Assembly: GCF_000381825.1 (NCBI RefSeq)
Contig: NZ_KB907129.1
Coordinates: 1 to 64,000, forward strand
Source of the DNA: Thioalkalivibrio sp. ALJT
GTDB lineage: Bacteria; Pseudomonadota; Gammaproteobacteria; Ectothiorhodospirales; Ectothiorhodospiraceae
Reading direction: 5' to 3'
Length of the DNA: 64,000 nt
A program made the translations under genes and the position numbers. The notes under the pieces were generated by a model. That model searched no databases. It worked only from the letters and a program-made list of their open reading frames with translations, and had not been told where the DNA came from. Below are positions 1 through 10,288 of the stretch, in pieces (within the stretch, counting starts at the first letter, position 1; the number at the start of each line of letters is the position of its first letter).

Positions 1-1191
<1,191 letters not shown>

Positions 1192-1259
1192 CTCTCGTTT
1201 CCCCGGATCGTGACGCTAAAACACAGTAGCGACGCAGGTTGTTACGCTGACATTGAATA

Positions 1260-1335
<76 letters not shown>

Positions 1336-1390
1336 CAGTACTGCTGCCAGGGCCTTTCCCGCCTGCTTACAGGCCAGAATGGACCCGCTC

Positions 1391-1464
<74 letters not shown>

Positions 1465-1522
1465 AGAACCCTGGCTTGCTGAACCACCGCCCAAGTAACT
1501 GGCCGCTGGCTTAAAAAACTGA

Positions 1523-1607
1523 TGGTGGAGGGAGGAGGATTCGAACCTCCGAAGGCTGAGCCAGCAGATTTACAGTCTGCCCCCGTTGACCGCTTGGGTA
1601 TCCCTCC
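1523..1607 (-). tRNA. tRNA-Tyr (anticodon GTA)
   Basis: An 85-nt class II tRNA on the minus strand with a long variable arm (TGGCTCAGCC), acceptor stem GGAGGGA/TCCCTCC, T-loop GGTTCGAATCC and anticodon GTA flanked by GCAGACT...AATCTGC. CCA is encoded. It is the first gene of the tRNA-tuf transcript. Confidence 0.97.
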
Positions 1608-1622
1608 TCGATCAAGCCGCAT

Positions 1623-1652
1623 ATTCTGGACCAGCACGAACGGCAGCGTCAA
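1623..1652 (-). promoter_or_regulatory. Probable promoter of the tRNA-tuf operon
   Basis: On the minus strand TTGACG (1652-1647) is followed after 18 bp by CAGAAT (1628-1623), a near-consensus sigma-70 -35 box with a fair -10 box. The next bases are GC-rich (ATGCGGC), a discriminator type common at stable-RNA promoters under stringent control. The tRNA-Tyr 5' end is 16 bases downstream. Confidence 0.6.
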
Positions 1653-2137
1653 GGGAAACACCGGACAATATCGGGATCCGGGTCGCACGCATGGAATCCT
1701 CTGAGGTAAAGGTGCCAGGCGCGCACCGCCGAGGGCTCGAAGCAAAAGCGCCATGGCATTGATGCCGGGGGAAAATCGCCGCAGGCACCCGTCAGAACCG
1801 ACCAGCGGGCACGAGCAGACCGCCCGACCGCAGGGACGGGACCATCATGACGATCGCCTTCCTGACCGTTGGCAAGCAGCTCTGTAGGCAACTGGCGAGG
1901 GTGCCGGGCGCCTGTCATCCGCAGGGCCGAACGCAGATCGGGGTCACGACGCGGGCCGCCAGAACGGACTTGTGCGGCGTGGGGCGGCTTCCTATGATCC
2001 GGGTACAGCCGTGAACCGGTTGGTGTTGTGTGGCAGCAACAGACGCCTGAAGAACGGTCAGCATTATCGACGCGTTTCCCTTCCTTGACGGACGCACGTA
2101 GAGTGGGACGGACCAACGAGGTTTGACGCAGAGATCC
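1653..2137. other. Intergenic region between the tRNA-tuf unit and pilB
   Basis: About 485 bases with no convincing gene. At 1655 the string GGAAACACCGG resembles the first bases of the repeat element found at 3854 and elsewhere, but the similarity stops after about 10 bases. A TTGACG hexamer near 2090 might be a -35 box for pilB, but no good -10 box follows. Nothing else is recognisable. Confidence 0.4.
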
Positions 2138-3853
2138 ATGGCGAACTCCACTACGACACCGCGGCTCCCCGGGCTGGCAAAGCGTCTGGTCGAGGCCGAC
2201 CTGATTGCAGAAGACATTGCGTCGCAACTGGTCGAGGAGTCCCTGTCCAAACAGACACCTCTGACCCACTTGCTCGCCACCAAGGGTGGCGTAGCCGAGG
2301 CACGCCTGGCAGAGGCAGCCGCCGAGGAGTTCGGTCTGCCCGTTCTGGACCTGGCCAGCTTCGACCACGAACTGCTGCCGAAGGAACACCTCAACGAGAA
2401 GCTGATCCAGAAGCACCACGCGCTGCCCCTGATCGTACGCGGCAACCGGCTTTATATCGCAGTCTCGGATCCCACGAACCTGGGTGCCACGGACGAATTC
2501 AAGTTCGCCACCGGAATGCCAACGGAGGCGGTACTGGTCGAGCCGCGCAAGCTCGACCGCATGATCGACCGCGCCCTGAGCGCTGCCACCTCGTTACTCG
2601 GCGATCTTGGCGATGAAGGCCTGGACAGTCTGGCGATTGATTCCGGCGAGGAGGACAAGGAAACCACGCAACCGACTGACGGCGTCGACGACGCTCCGGT
2701 CGTGCGCTTCGTCAACAAACTTCTGGTGGATGCAATCAATCGCAAGGCCTCGGACATTCATCTCGAACCGTTCGAGAAGGATTTCCGGGTGCGCTTCCGT
2801 ATCGATGGCGTGCTGCATGAAGTGGCCCACCCGCCGAATTCGCTGGCCCCGCGTATCACCGCCCGGGTAAAGGTCATGTCGCGAATGGACATTGCCGAGC
2901 GCCGGGTACCACAGGACGGCCGGATCAAGCTTAAGCTGTCGCGTACCCGTGCCATCGATTTCCGGGTCAGTACCCTGCCAACGCTGTACGGCGAAAAGAT
3001 CGTGATGCGTATTCTGGACCCGAGCAGCACGTCTCTTGGTATCGACCAACTGGGCTATGAGGAGCACCAGAAGGAGGCCTACCTCAATGCCCTCAAACGG
3101 CCCTACGGCATGATCCTGGTGACCGGGCCGACGGGCTCGGGGAAAACGGTGTCGCTGTACACCGGCCTTGGCATCCTGAACACGGCGGACCGCAACATCT
3201 CCACCGCCGAAGATCCTTCAGAAATCAATATGCCCGGGGTCAACCAGGTCAACGTCAACCCGAAGGTGGGCCTGACCTTCGCCAGCGCCCTGCGCGCCTT
3301 CCTGCGCCAGGATCCGGACGTCATCATGGTCGGGGAAATCCGCGACCTCGAAACGGCCGAGATCGCAATCAAAGCCGCCCAGACCGGGCACCTCGTGCTG
3401 TCAACGCTACACACCAATGACGCACCACAAACCCTGACACGCCTCGCCAACATGGGCGTCCCCCCCTACAACATCGCATCCTCCATCCTGCTGATCATCG
3501 CCCAGCGCCTGGCGCGGCGGTTGTGTCCAAACTGCAAGGAACCGGAGGACCTCCCCGAAGAGGTCCTGCGCAAGGAGGGCTTTACCGATGCCGACATCCA
3601 GGCCGGGGTCTCGGCCTATCGGGCCGTCGGCTGCGACCAGTGTACGAACGGCTACAAGGGCCGACTGGGCATTTACCAGGTCTTGCCAATCAGCGAAGAG
3701 ATGCAGCGCGGCATCCTGGAGGGTTACAACTCTATGCAGCTTGCGGAGCAGGCAAGAAAGGAAGGAATCGAGGACCTGCGCCGCGCCGGTCTGATGAAGG
3801 TAATGAAGGGGCTGACCAGCCTCGAGGAAGTCAATCGCGTGACCAAGGACTAG
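2138..3853 (+). CDS. pilB: Type IV pilus assembly ATPase PilB
   Basis: PilB is the hexameric cytoplasmic ATPase that powers pilus extension. The 571-residue protein has an N-terminal T2SSE_N domain (about 10-150) and the secretion ATPase core. Walker A GPTGSGKT is at 330-337, the Asp box TAEDPSEIN follows, then the His-box region GHLVLSTLHTND (418-429), and the zinc-binding CPNC (463-466) and CDQC (499-502). I chose the ATG at 2138 because the in-frame TTG at 2123 lacks a spaced ribosome site and the protein then aligns with known PilB N-termini. The TAG stop is part of a CTAG that borders the repeat element at 3854. pilC and pilD follow; no pilin gene is nearby. Confidence 0.96.
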   Translation: MANSTTTPRLPGLAKRLVEADLIAEDIASQLVEESLSKQTPLTHLLATKGGVAEARLAEAAAEEFGLPVLDLASFDHELLPKEHLNEKLIQKHHALPLIVRGNRLYIAVSDPTNLGATDEFKFATGMPTEAVLVEPRKLDRMIDRALSAATSLLGDLGDEGLDSLAIDSGEEDKETTQPTDGVDDAPVVRFVNKLLVDAINRKASDIHLEPFEKDFRVRFRIDGVLHEVAHPPNSLAPRITARVKVMSRMDIAERRVPQDGRIKLKLSRTRAIDFRVSTLPTLYGEKIVMRILDPSSTSLGIDQLGYEEHQKEAYLNALKRPYGMILVTGPTGSGKTVSLYTGLGILNTADRNISTAEDPSEINMPGVNQVNVNPKVGLTFASALRAFLRQDPDVIMVGEIRDLETAEIAIKAAQTGHLVLSTLHTNDAPQTLTRLANMGVPPYNIASSILLIIAQRLARRLCPNCKEPEDLPEEVLRKEGFTDADIQAGVSAYRAVGCDQCTNGYKGRLGIYQVLPISEEMQRGILEGYNSMQLAEQARKEGIEDLRRAGLMKVMKGLTSLEEVNRVTKD

Positions 3854-4134
3854 GGAAACACGGATCCATGTACTCACTCGCGCTGGTACCCCGGTTGTCC
3901 CGAGACCAGGCGCATCCTGCAGCGGGCAGAGCTTCTACCCGCACGCGACGCAACGCAGGACCGGGGAACCCGGGGAGCCAGCCCCGAAGGGCTCTGCCTC
4001 CCGTTGTTGATCGAAATCGGGCGGGTGTGTGGCGTTGCAGTTCCTGTGTGCAGAACGACTGCACGCCAGTCACCGCACACGAAACGCACGCAAAGGCAAC
4101 GCAGCAGCGAGCGCGTACAGTAATCAGTGTTTCG
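3854..4134. mobile_element. MITE-like inverted-repeat element, copy 1
   Basis: A 281-bp non-coding element between pilB and pilC. Its ends are imperfect inverted repeats (22 of 29 positions), left end GGAAACACGGATCCATGTAC. The left flank is CTAG (3850-3853, containing the pilB stop codon) and the right flank is CTGG (4135-4138). Inside, GTGCAG-AACGA-CTGCAC (4048-4064) and GCGGG...CCCGC (3922-3942) form hairpins. It matches copies at 40378 and 46694 but in reverse orientation. It ends 32 bases before the pilC start, so it lies within the pil transcript. No transposase is encoded. Confidence 0.85.
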
Positions 4135-4166
4135 CTGGAGGTCACCAGCTACAGGGGGACAGGGGG

Positions 4167-5378
4167 ATGGCCGATTCCGGGACCGTTTACACATGGGAAG
4201 GGCTGAACAAGCATGGCAACCGGGTAAAGGGCGAAATACCCGCCGACAACGAGGCCAACGCACGTGCCGAATTACGGCGTAACGGCATCAATGTCACCAG
4301 GATCCGCAAAAAGCCGAAATCGCTGTTCTCCGGCAGCGGCAAGAAGATCGTGCCGGCGGATATCGCCTACTTCCTGCGTCAGATGACCACCATGCTGCAA
4401 TCCGGCGTGCCGCTGGTACAGGCCTTCGAGATCGTCGGACGCGGCAATGAAAAACCCGCGATGCGCGATCTCGTGCTCAAGCTGAAAGCGGACGTAGAAG
4501 GCGGCGAGACCTTCGCCAAGGCGTTGAGCAACCAGCCAAAATACTTCGATGACCTGGTAATTAACCTGGTCGAGGCTGGCGAACAGGCGGGGACACTGGA
4601 GACCCTGCTGGACAAGGTCGCGACCTACAAGGAGAAGACCGAGGCCCTGAAGGCCAAGATCAAGAAGGCCCTGTTCTATCCGGCAGCGGTCATCGTCGTC
4701 GCGATCGTGGTGACGGCCATCCTGCTGATCTACGTAGTCCCGCAGTTCGAGGCCCTTTTCCGGGGCTTTGGGGCCGACCTCCCGGTCTTCACCCGCATGG
4801 TGGTCGAGCTTTCGGAATTCACTCAGCGCTGGTGGTGGGCCATCCTCGGGGCCATGGTGGCGCTCGGGTTCATCTTCGTGCAGGTCAAGCGCCGGTCACC
4901 ACGCTTCGCGCGATTCCTCGACATTGTCAGCCTGAAGATCCCGGCCTTCGGCCCCATCCTGCGCAAGGCTGCGATTGCACGCTTCGCACGCACCCTCTCC
5001 ACCATGTTCTCGGCCGGGGTCCCGCTGGTGGATGCCCTGACCTCGGTCTCCGGCGCTACCGGCAACGCCGTCTACCGCGAGGCCACGCTGCGCATGCGTG
5101 ACGAGACCGAGGCCGGGGGGCAGCTGCAGTGGTCCATGCGCAACACGGCCGTCTTTCCCAATATGGTGGTGCAGATGGTGGCCATCGGTGAAGAGTCCGG
5201 TTCCCTGGACGCCATGCTCTCGAAGGTCGCCGACTTCTACGAGGAAGAGGTAGACAACGCCGTGGACAGCCTGTCCAGCCTGCTGGAACCGTTGATCATG
5301 GTGGTCCTGGGCGTGCTGGTGGGCGGCCTGGTCATTGCCATGTATCTGCCGATCTTCCAGATGGGCCAGGTGATTTAG
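4167..5378 (+). CDS. pilC: Type IV pilus inner-membrane platform protein PilC
   Basis: PilC is the polytopic inner-membrane protein that couples PilB to pilin assembly. The 403-residue product has two T2SSF repeats: the first (about 70-195) leads into the membrane segment AAVIVVAIVVTAILLIYVV, the second (about 270-395) ends with the hydrophobic LIMVVLGVLVGGLVIAMYL. The chosen ATG at 4167 follows a strong GGGGGACAGGGGG ribosome site; the frame is open further upstream only because it runs into the repeat element. It lies between pilB and pilD. Confidence 0.95.
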   Translation: MADSGTVYTWEGLNKHGNRVKGEIPADNEANARAELRRNGINVTRIRKKPKSLFSGSGKKIVPADIAYFLRQMTTMLQSGVPLVQAFEIVGRGNEKPAMRDLVLKLKADVEGGETFAKALSNQPKYFDDLVINLVEAGEQAGTLETLLDKVATYKEKTEALKAKIKKALFYPAAVIVVAIVVTAILLIYVVPQFEALFRGFGADLPVFTRMVVELSEFTQRWWWAILGAMVALGFIFVQVKRRSPRFARFLDIVSLKIPAFGPILRKAAIARFARTLSTMFSAGVPLVDALTSVSGATGNAVYREATLRMRDETEAGGQLQWSMRNTAVFPNMVVQMVAIGEESGSLDAMLSKVADFYEEEVDNAVDSLSSLLEPLIMVVLGVLVGGLVIAMYLPIFQMGQVI

Positions 5379-5705
5379 GGGCCAGCGGAGCGATGAACAC
5401 ATTCGAGTCATCCCCCCGGGGGCCCCAGGGCAGGGCCCACCACGCAGCGGGTCGCGCATCTGCGCGCGCGTTCGAGATGGATTCATGGCACCACGCCGGA
5501 GCGGATAGCCGGCCCCACGGGCGACTCCAAGCCGGGACTCGGCCACCTGTCTGCAATGACACCGGCGACATCCAAACCGGGCGCACCCGAGGTATTGACG
5601 CCCCGTCTTTTTTGGGAGGAATCACCGCAGGGCACCCATCGCCCCCTGAACGCACGCCGAACGGATCCGACCCCGAACGTGCACATGGGTGGGTGGGTTC
5701 CTAGG
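5379..5705 (+). other. pilC-pilD spacer
   Basis: A 327-base gap. An open frame runs from an ATG at 5393 to a TAG at 5702-5704, but its product is rich in Arg, His, Gly and Pro with no domain or similarity I recognise, so I do not call it a gene. GC-rich inverted repeats near 5411-5440 (CCCCCCGGGGG and GGGCCC...GGGCCC) could form a hairpin that dampens read-through into pilD. Confidence 0.4.
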
Positions 5706-6575
5706 ATGCTTGCCGAGACGGCCGTCGTGCTGGAGGGCTGGGCCATACCGATCGCGGGGTTGCTGGGCCTGCTGATCGGCAGCTTCCTCAATGTCGTCAT
5801 CGCACGCCTGCCGGTGATGCTCGAACGCGGCTGGGAGCAGGAGGCGCGCGCGATCCTCGAACACCCGCCAACGGAGGCGGAGGACCGCGAACCCTTCGAT
5901 CTGCTGCGCCCCCGCTCGCGCTGCCCGCAATGCCAGCGCCCCATCCGAGCGCTGGAGAACATCCCTCTGCTGAGCATCCTGTTCCTGCGCGGGCGTTGTC
6001 CCGGCTGCGGCACCCGCATCAGCTGGCAATATCCTGCGGTGGAGGCGCTGACCGCTCTGCTGTTCATCGTCACAATCTGGCAACTGGGACCCAGTGCCGC
6101 AGGGCTGCTGGCGCTGGTCCTGACCGCAGTGCTGATCGCGGCCGCCGGCATCGATGCCCGCACCACCCTGCTACCCGATCAGCTCACCCTGCCGCTTCTA
6201 TGGCTGGGGCTACTGGTCAACATACCAGGCACCTTTACCGACCTGCAGTCCGCTGTCATCGGGGCCGCAGCCGGCTACCTGATCCTGTGGCTGGTCTTCC
6301 ATGGCTTCCGACTGCTGACCGGCAAGGAAGGCATGGGCTTCGGCGACTTCAAGCTCCTGGCCGCACTCGGCGCCTGGCTGGGCTGGCAGGCCCTGCCGGT
6401 CATCCTGTTGCTGGCCTCTCTGGTCGGAGCGGTGGTCGGGATCGCCCTGATCCTGCTGCGCGGGCGCGATCGCAATATCCCCATCCCGTTCGGCCCCTAC
6501 CTCGCCGCCGCCGGCTGGCTGACGCTGCTCTGGGGCGATCAGTTGGCGGTCCTCTATTTCCCGCAAGGTCTGTAG
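5706..6575 (+). CDS. pilD: Prepilin leader peptidase / N-methyltransferase PilD
   Basis: PilD is the bifunctional inner-membrane aspartyl protease that removes type III signal peptides from prepilins and methylates the new N-terminus. The 289-residue length is typical. Two zinc-type CxxC pairs (CPQC and CPGC) lie in the cytoplasmic loop of the N-terminal domain. The catalytic aspartates are in GIDARTTLLPDQL and GFGDFK, within a multi-span membrane protein. I placed the start at ATG 5706, where MLAETAVVLEG leads straight into the first membrane segment; the open upstream frame encodes a charged stretch not found in the family. coaE follows after 10 bases, as in Pseudomonas pilBCD loci. Confidence 0.95.
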   Translation: MLAETAVVLEGWAIPIAGLLGLLIGSFLNVVIARLPVMLERGWEQEARAILEHPPTEAEDREPFDLLRPRSRCPQCQRPIRALENIPLLSILFLRGRCPGCGTRISWQYPAVEALTALLFIVTIWQLGPSAAGLLALVLTAVLIAAAGIDARTTLLPDQLTLPLLWLGLLVNIPGTFTDLQSAVIGAAAGYLILWLVFHGFRLLTGKEGMGFGDFKLLAALGAWLGWQALPVILLLASLVGAVVGIALILLRGRDRNIPIPFGPYLAAAGWLTLLWGDQLAVLYFPQGL

Positions 6576-6585
6576 GGAGGCGGCC

Positions 6586-7200
6586 ATGCTGCGGGTCGGA
6601 CTCACCGGAGGGATCGGTTGCGGCAAGAGCCGGGTCGGCACTTTGTTTTCGAGCCTGGGGGTTCCGGTACTCGATGCCGACACGATCACCCGCGAACTGC
6701 AGGCCCCCGGGCACACACTCCACGCCGCCATCGTGCATCACTTCGGGCCCGGCGTTCTGGATGCTCGGGGGCACCTCGACCGCGGTGCCCTGCGCAGCAA
6801 AGTCTTTACCGACCCCGGCGAGCGCCAGGTCCTCGAAGGCCTCGTGCATCCGGCCGTCCGGGCCACAATCGAGGAACGCCTGGCGCAACTCCCGAACGAC
6901 ACCCCATATGCACTGGTCGTGGTGCCTCTGCTGTTCGAGGCCGGCTGGGAGACGCATTTCGACCATGTGATCGTGGTCGATTGCGACCCCTCCGAGCAGG
7001 TCGCGCGGGTACGCCAGCGTGACGGCCACAGCCAGGCCGATGTAGAGGCCATCATCGAGGCCCAGATGAACCGCGAAGAACGGCGCCGGCGTGCGGACCG
7101 CACCATCCACAACACGGGTACGATCACGGATACCGAGCTGGCGCAACAGGTCGCCGATTGCGACGCCGCCCTGCGCCGGCTGCACAACCAGGCCTTCTGA
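6586..7200 (+). CDS. coaE: Dephospho-CoA kinase
   Basis: CoaE phosphorylates the 3'-hydroxyl of dephospho-CoA, the last step of coenzyme A synthesis. The 204-residue protein begins with MLRVGLTGGIGCGKS, carrying the Walker A motif at residues 7-15, and then has the family motifs DADTITRELQAPG and VVPLLFEAGW. The position directly after pilD is conserved in gammaproteobacteria. The ATG follows GGAGGCGGCC. Confidence 0.96.
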   Translation: MLRVGLTGGIGCGKSRVGTLFSSLGVPVLDADTITRELQAPGHTLHAAIVHHFGPGVLDARGHLDRGALRSKVFTDPGERQVLEGLVHPAVRATIEERLAQLPNDTPYALVVVPLLFEAGWETHFDHVIVVDCDPSEQVARVRQRDGHSQADVEAIIEAQMNREERRRRADRTIHNTGTITDTELAQQVADCDAALRRLHNQAF

Positions 7201-7281
7201 CGGGTAGAAAACCTTCCCTCGAATCCCTGATACTGGGCGGATCTTCCGATTACCCAGCCCTCCTTCTCGTGCGGGAACGCC

Positions 7282-8052
7282 GTGAACCAGTCTCTGACCT
7301 TCGAACAACCGCTCCACGAACGCGTGCGCCTGCTGCTGCGGCTGGAGGCGCTGGGAGCGCGTTTTGGCGATGCCCTGGCGTCCGGAGGGCCGTTTGACCA
7401 TCACGAGGCCCTGGCCGCACTGGTCGACATCTATGCACTGGTCACGCGCGTCGACATCAAGCGTGAACTGATGGCCGAGATCGAGCGCCAGACCGCAAAC
7501 CTGAATCGACTGGCCAACCTGCCTGGCGTCGACGCCGAACGCTTCGACGAGACCATGGCCGCGCAGAAGCGCCTGCACGATGCCCTGGAGGCCCAGGCCG
7601 GCGCCCTCGACCATCGCGTCCGCGGCAGCGAGTTCTTTTCCAGCCTGCGCCAGCGTATGGCCCTCCCGGGCGGAGTCTTCGATTTCGACTTGCCGATCTA
7701 TCACTACTGGCTGGAACACCCGGAATCGACCCGCCGCGAGCTCCTGCTGGAGTGGTTCGAGCCGCTGAACACCGTCGCCGAAGCGACGACGCAGGTGCTG
7801 CACTTCATGCGCCAATCGGGGAGCACGGAAGCCGTCACCGCCGAGGGCGGCTACTTCCAGCGCACCCTGGACAACACACATGCCTGGCAACTCATTCGAG
7901 TCAGCGTGAACACGGAGCTGGGCGTCTATCCCGAGATCAGCGGGGGCCGCCAGCGCTTCACGGTTCGCTTTTTGATGCCCGGAGACTTCCGCGAACGCCC
8001 CGTACCGGCCAAGCACGATGTCCCGTTCCAGCTCTGCTGCTGCGCGCTCTGA
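7282..8052 (+). CDS. zapD: Cell division protein ZapD
   Basis: ZapD (formerly YacF, DUF1342) binds the C-terminal tail of FtsZ and bundles FtsZ protofilaments at mid-cell. The product is 256 residues with the family start LTFEQPLHERVRLLLRLE and the family end KHDVPFQLCCCAL. It starts with GTG behind GCGGGAAC. The coaE-zapD order is conserved. It converges on the Nudix-ThiE gene with 42 bases between stop codons. Confidence 0.93.
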   Translation: MNQSLTFEQPLHERVRLLLRLEALGARFGDALASGGPFDHHEALAALVDIYALVTRVDIKRELMAEIERQTANLNRLANLPGVDAERFDETMAAQKRLHDALEAQAGALDHRVRGSEFFSSLRQRMALPGGVFDFDLPIYHYWLEHPESTRRELLLEWFEPLNTVAEATTQVLHFMRQSGSTEAVTAEGGYFQRTLDNTHAWQLIRVSVNTELGVYPEISGGRQRFTVRFLMPGDFRERPVPAKHDVPFQLCCCAL

Positions 8053-8094
8053 GCCACCGAGCGCGGCAGCGCACGCGGCGGGTTCACATCCAAC

Positions 8095-9069
8095 TCAGCC
8101 TGCGAGCAGACCTCGTATCGCCGCGATGCCCTGCGCACCGGCTGCCTGCGCCCGGGACAAACTGGCGCAGTCCATCCCTCCCAGGGCGTACACCGGCAAT
8201 GCGGCGCCACGTACCAGCTGTGCAAAACGCTGCCAGCCCAGGGGGACGGCCGCAGGATGGGTCGCCGTCGCCCGGACCGGGCTCAATATCGCGAAGTCCG
8301 CACCCAGCGCCGCCGCGCGATCCAGCCCGGCACGATCATGTACCGCAAGCGCCACCCGACCGAAACCCGGCGGCCGGCGTTCCAGTTCGCGCCAGCGATG
8401 TTCAGGCAGATGCAGCCCGACCCGGGGAAACGCCGTCAACCACTGCGGCGGCGCATTCGCCAGCACCGGGATCGCACGCGGCTCGGCCCGCCCCAGCACG
8501 CCCGCCAGCAGCTCCAGGTAATCGTCGCGTTCCAGATGCGGCGCCCGCACCTGCACCATCCCGGCGCAGCCAGCCGCCAGGGCCTGTTCCACACGCTCAA
8601 TCACCTCGCCCATCGCGCCCGCCGAGCGGGGCGACGGCGTGATAAGGCACGTGCTCGGCAGCGTCAGCAGCGCCAGCATCGGCGCGTTGGCCGCCGGGAA
8701 ATCCGTCGCATCCAGGGCCGACGGTGGCCGCCACTCCAGCGGCTGCCCCTCGCGGCCCTCGGGATGTCCCGCCCATTTCGTCACCCGGAACACCCGCAGC
8801 ATTACACGTCGTTCAGGGTAGTCGTGAGGGATGGAAAGGCAATGGGTGGCCGCATCCACGCGGATGCCCAGCTCCTCATGGAGTTCGCGTGCAAGGGCCG
8901 CCGCGGCCGACTCGTGCGCAGCTACCTTGCCCCCAGGGAACTCCCACAACCCGGCCAGGTGCCCGCCGGCCCGGCGCCGCGTAACCAGGACACGACCCGC
9001 CGCATCCCGGATCAGACCGACGGCGACCTCGACGAGCTCCGCGGCCGGATCAGGAGCGGTACTCGGCAT
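8095..9069 (-). CDS. Nudix hydrolase fused to a ThiE/TenI-like domain
   Basis: A 324-residue two-domain protein. The N-terminal half is a MutT-type Nudix domain with the box GGKVAAHESAAAALARELHE followed by ELG, the motif that hydrolyses oxidised nucleotides such as 8-oxo-dGTP. The C-terminal half (about 140-324) has the thiamine phosphate synthase/TenI barrel pattern, with VQVRAPHL, AILSPV and YALGGMD. Such fusions are known beside argJ in Pseudomonas and relatives. The function of the second half is not established. The ATG at 9069 overlaps the end of argJ by 20 bases; the upstream frame is antisense-like and was not used. Confidence 0.88.
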   Translation of the reverse strand: MPSTAPDPAAELVEVAVGLIRDAAGRVLVTRRRAGGHLAGLWEFPGGKVAAHESAAAALARELHEELGIRVDAATHCLSIPHDYPERRVMLRVFRVTKWAGHPEGREGQPLEWRPPSALDATDFPAANAPMLALLTLPSTCLITPSPRSAGAMGEVIERVEQALAAGCAGMVQVRAPHLERDDYLELLAGVLGRAEPRAIPVLANAPPQWLTAFPRVGLHLPEHRWRELERRPPGFGRVALAVHDRAGLDRAAALGADFAILSPVRATATHPAAVPLGWQRFAQLVRGAALPVYALGGMDCASLSRAQAAGAQGIAAIRGLLAG

Positions 9070-10261
9070 TGATGCGCACGTACTCGTGGGAAAAGTCGCA
9101 GGTGTACTTGCGCGCGCAGGCATTGCCCCGACCGAGGTCGATGGCGATATGGATCTCCTCGGCGGCGAAGGCCTCCTGACCTGCGGTCTCTGCATAGTCG
9201 GGCGCACGGCCGCCATCACATACGATGTCGACGTCATTCACCCGGATCGCAATCCGCTCGATCACGAGGTCGGGGACACCCGCCCGGCCCACGGCGGCCA
9301 GGATGCGTCCCCAGTTCGGATCCGAGGCAAACAGCGCGGTCTTGACCAGCGGCGACAGCGCAACGGTCTCGGCGACCGCCGCGGCCTCGCCACGGGTTCT
9401 CGCGCCCATGACCTCCACCGTCACAAACTTGGTCGCCCCCTCGCCATCGCGGACGATCGCCTGAGCCAGCTCCAGGCAAACCGTGTCCAGTGCTGCAGCG
9501 AAGGCGGCACGGTCCGCCGCCGTGGCCAGTCCGGCGCCGCTTGCGCCACTGGCCATGCAGACCACCGCATCGTTGGTCGAGGTGTCGCCATCCACGGTGA
9601 TGGCATTGAAGCTCTCGGCATTCGCCTGACGCAGCAGGTCCGTGAGGGTCTCCGTGTCGATCGCCAGGTCGGTGCCGATGAAGGCCAGCATGGTGGCCAT
9701 ATCGGGGTGAATCATCCCCGACCCCTTCGCAATCCCGGTCAGCGTGACCTCCCCGGTGGACAGGGCCACGCGGCGACTCGCACCCTTGACCACGGTATCG
9801 GTGGTCATGATCGCGTGCGCTGCCTGCATCCAGGCATCCGGAGCCAGGGCGGCATCCAGGGCCGGCAACGCGTGGGTGATGCGCTCCACCGGCAGGGGCT
9901 CGCCGATTACCCCGGTGGAGAACGGCAGGACCGCAGCAGGCCTGCCGCCGGTCACCGCAGCAAGGGCGTCGCAGCAGGCACGCGCCGCATCCAGGCCGGG
10001 TGCGCCCGTCCCGGCATTGGCGTTGCCGGCGTTAATCAGTAACCAGCGTGGTTGCCCAGCCGCCTGATGCTCCGCCGCCACCACCACCGGGGCCGCCCGA
10101 AAGGCATTGGTGGTGTACAGCGCTGCGATCGCAGCATCCGCTCCCGCGTCGATCAGCACCAGGTCATCGCGCCCCGCATAGCGGATGCCGGCCGCCGTGG
10201 CGGCCAGGCGGATACCGGGTACCGGGTCCAGCGCCTCCGGCGCATGCAGTCCTACGGCCAT
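9050..10261 (-). CDS. argJ: Bifunctional glutamate N-acetyltransferase / ornithine acetyltransferase
   Basis: ArgJ recycles the acetyl group in arginine synthesis by moving it from N-acetylornithine to glutamate. The 403-residue precursor carries the autoproteolysis site GSGMIHPDMATMLAFIG, in which cleavage before Thr190 frees the nucleophilic threonine of the beta chain. It lies 27 bases downstream of secA and overlaps the Nudix-ThiE gene, so the three are probably co-transcribed. Confidence 0.96.
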   Translation of the reverse strand: MAVGLHAPEALDPVPGIRLAATAAGIRYAGRDDLVLIDAGADAAIAALYTTNAFRAAPVVVAAEHQAAGQPRWLLINAGNANAGTGAPGLDAARACCDALAAVTGGRPAAVLPFSTGVIGEPLPVERITHALPALDAALAPDAWMQAAHAIMTTDTVVKGASRRVALSTGEVTLTGIAKGSGMIHPDMATMLAFIGTDLAIDTETLTDLLRQANAESFNAITVDGDTSTNDAVVCMASGASGAGLATAADRAAFAAALDTVCLELAQAIVRDGEGATKFVTVEVMGARTRGEAAAVAETVALSPLVKTALFASDPNWGRILAAVGRAGVPDLVIERIAIRVNDVDIVCDGGRAPDYAETAGQEAFAAEEIHIAIDLGRGNACARKYTCDFSHEYVRINAEYRS

Positions 10262-10288
10262 GGGTCCGATTCCGTGGCAGGGCCCGGC

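Noticed and set aside
1655-1680. A fifth element end near GGAAACACCGG
   Set aside because: Only about 10 bases match the end and the rest diverges; it is too short to separate from chance.
1608-1700. A fourth tRNA (second tRNA-Thr) before tRNA-Tyr, as in E. coli
   Set aside because: No cloverleaf is present; the sequence holds a promoter instead.
5393-5704. Open frame filling the pilC-pilD spacer, with a possible ribosome site
   Set aside because: The product is rich in Arg, Gly, His and Pro without any pattern I recognise, and the stretch contains GC-rich inverted repeats. I treat it as spacer.
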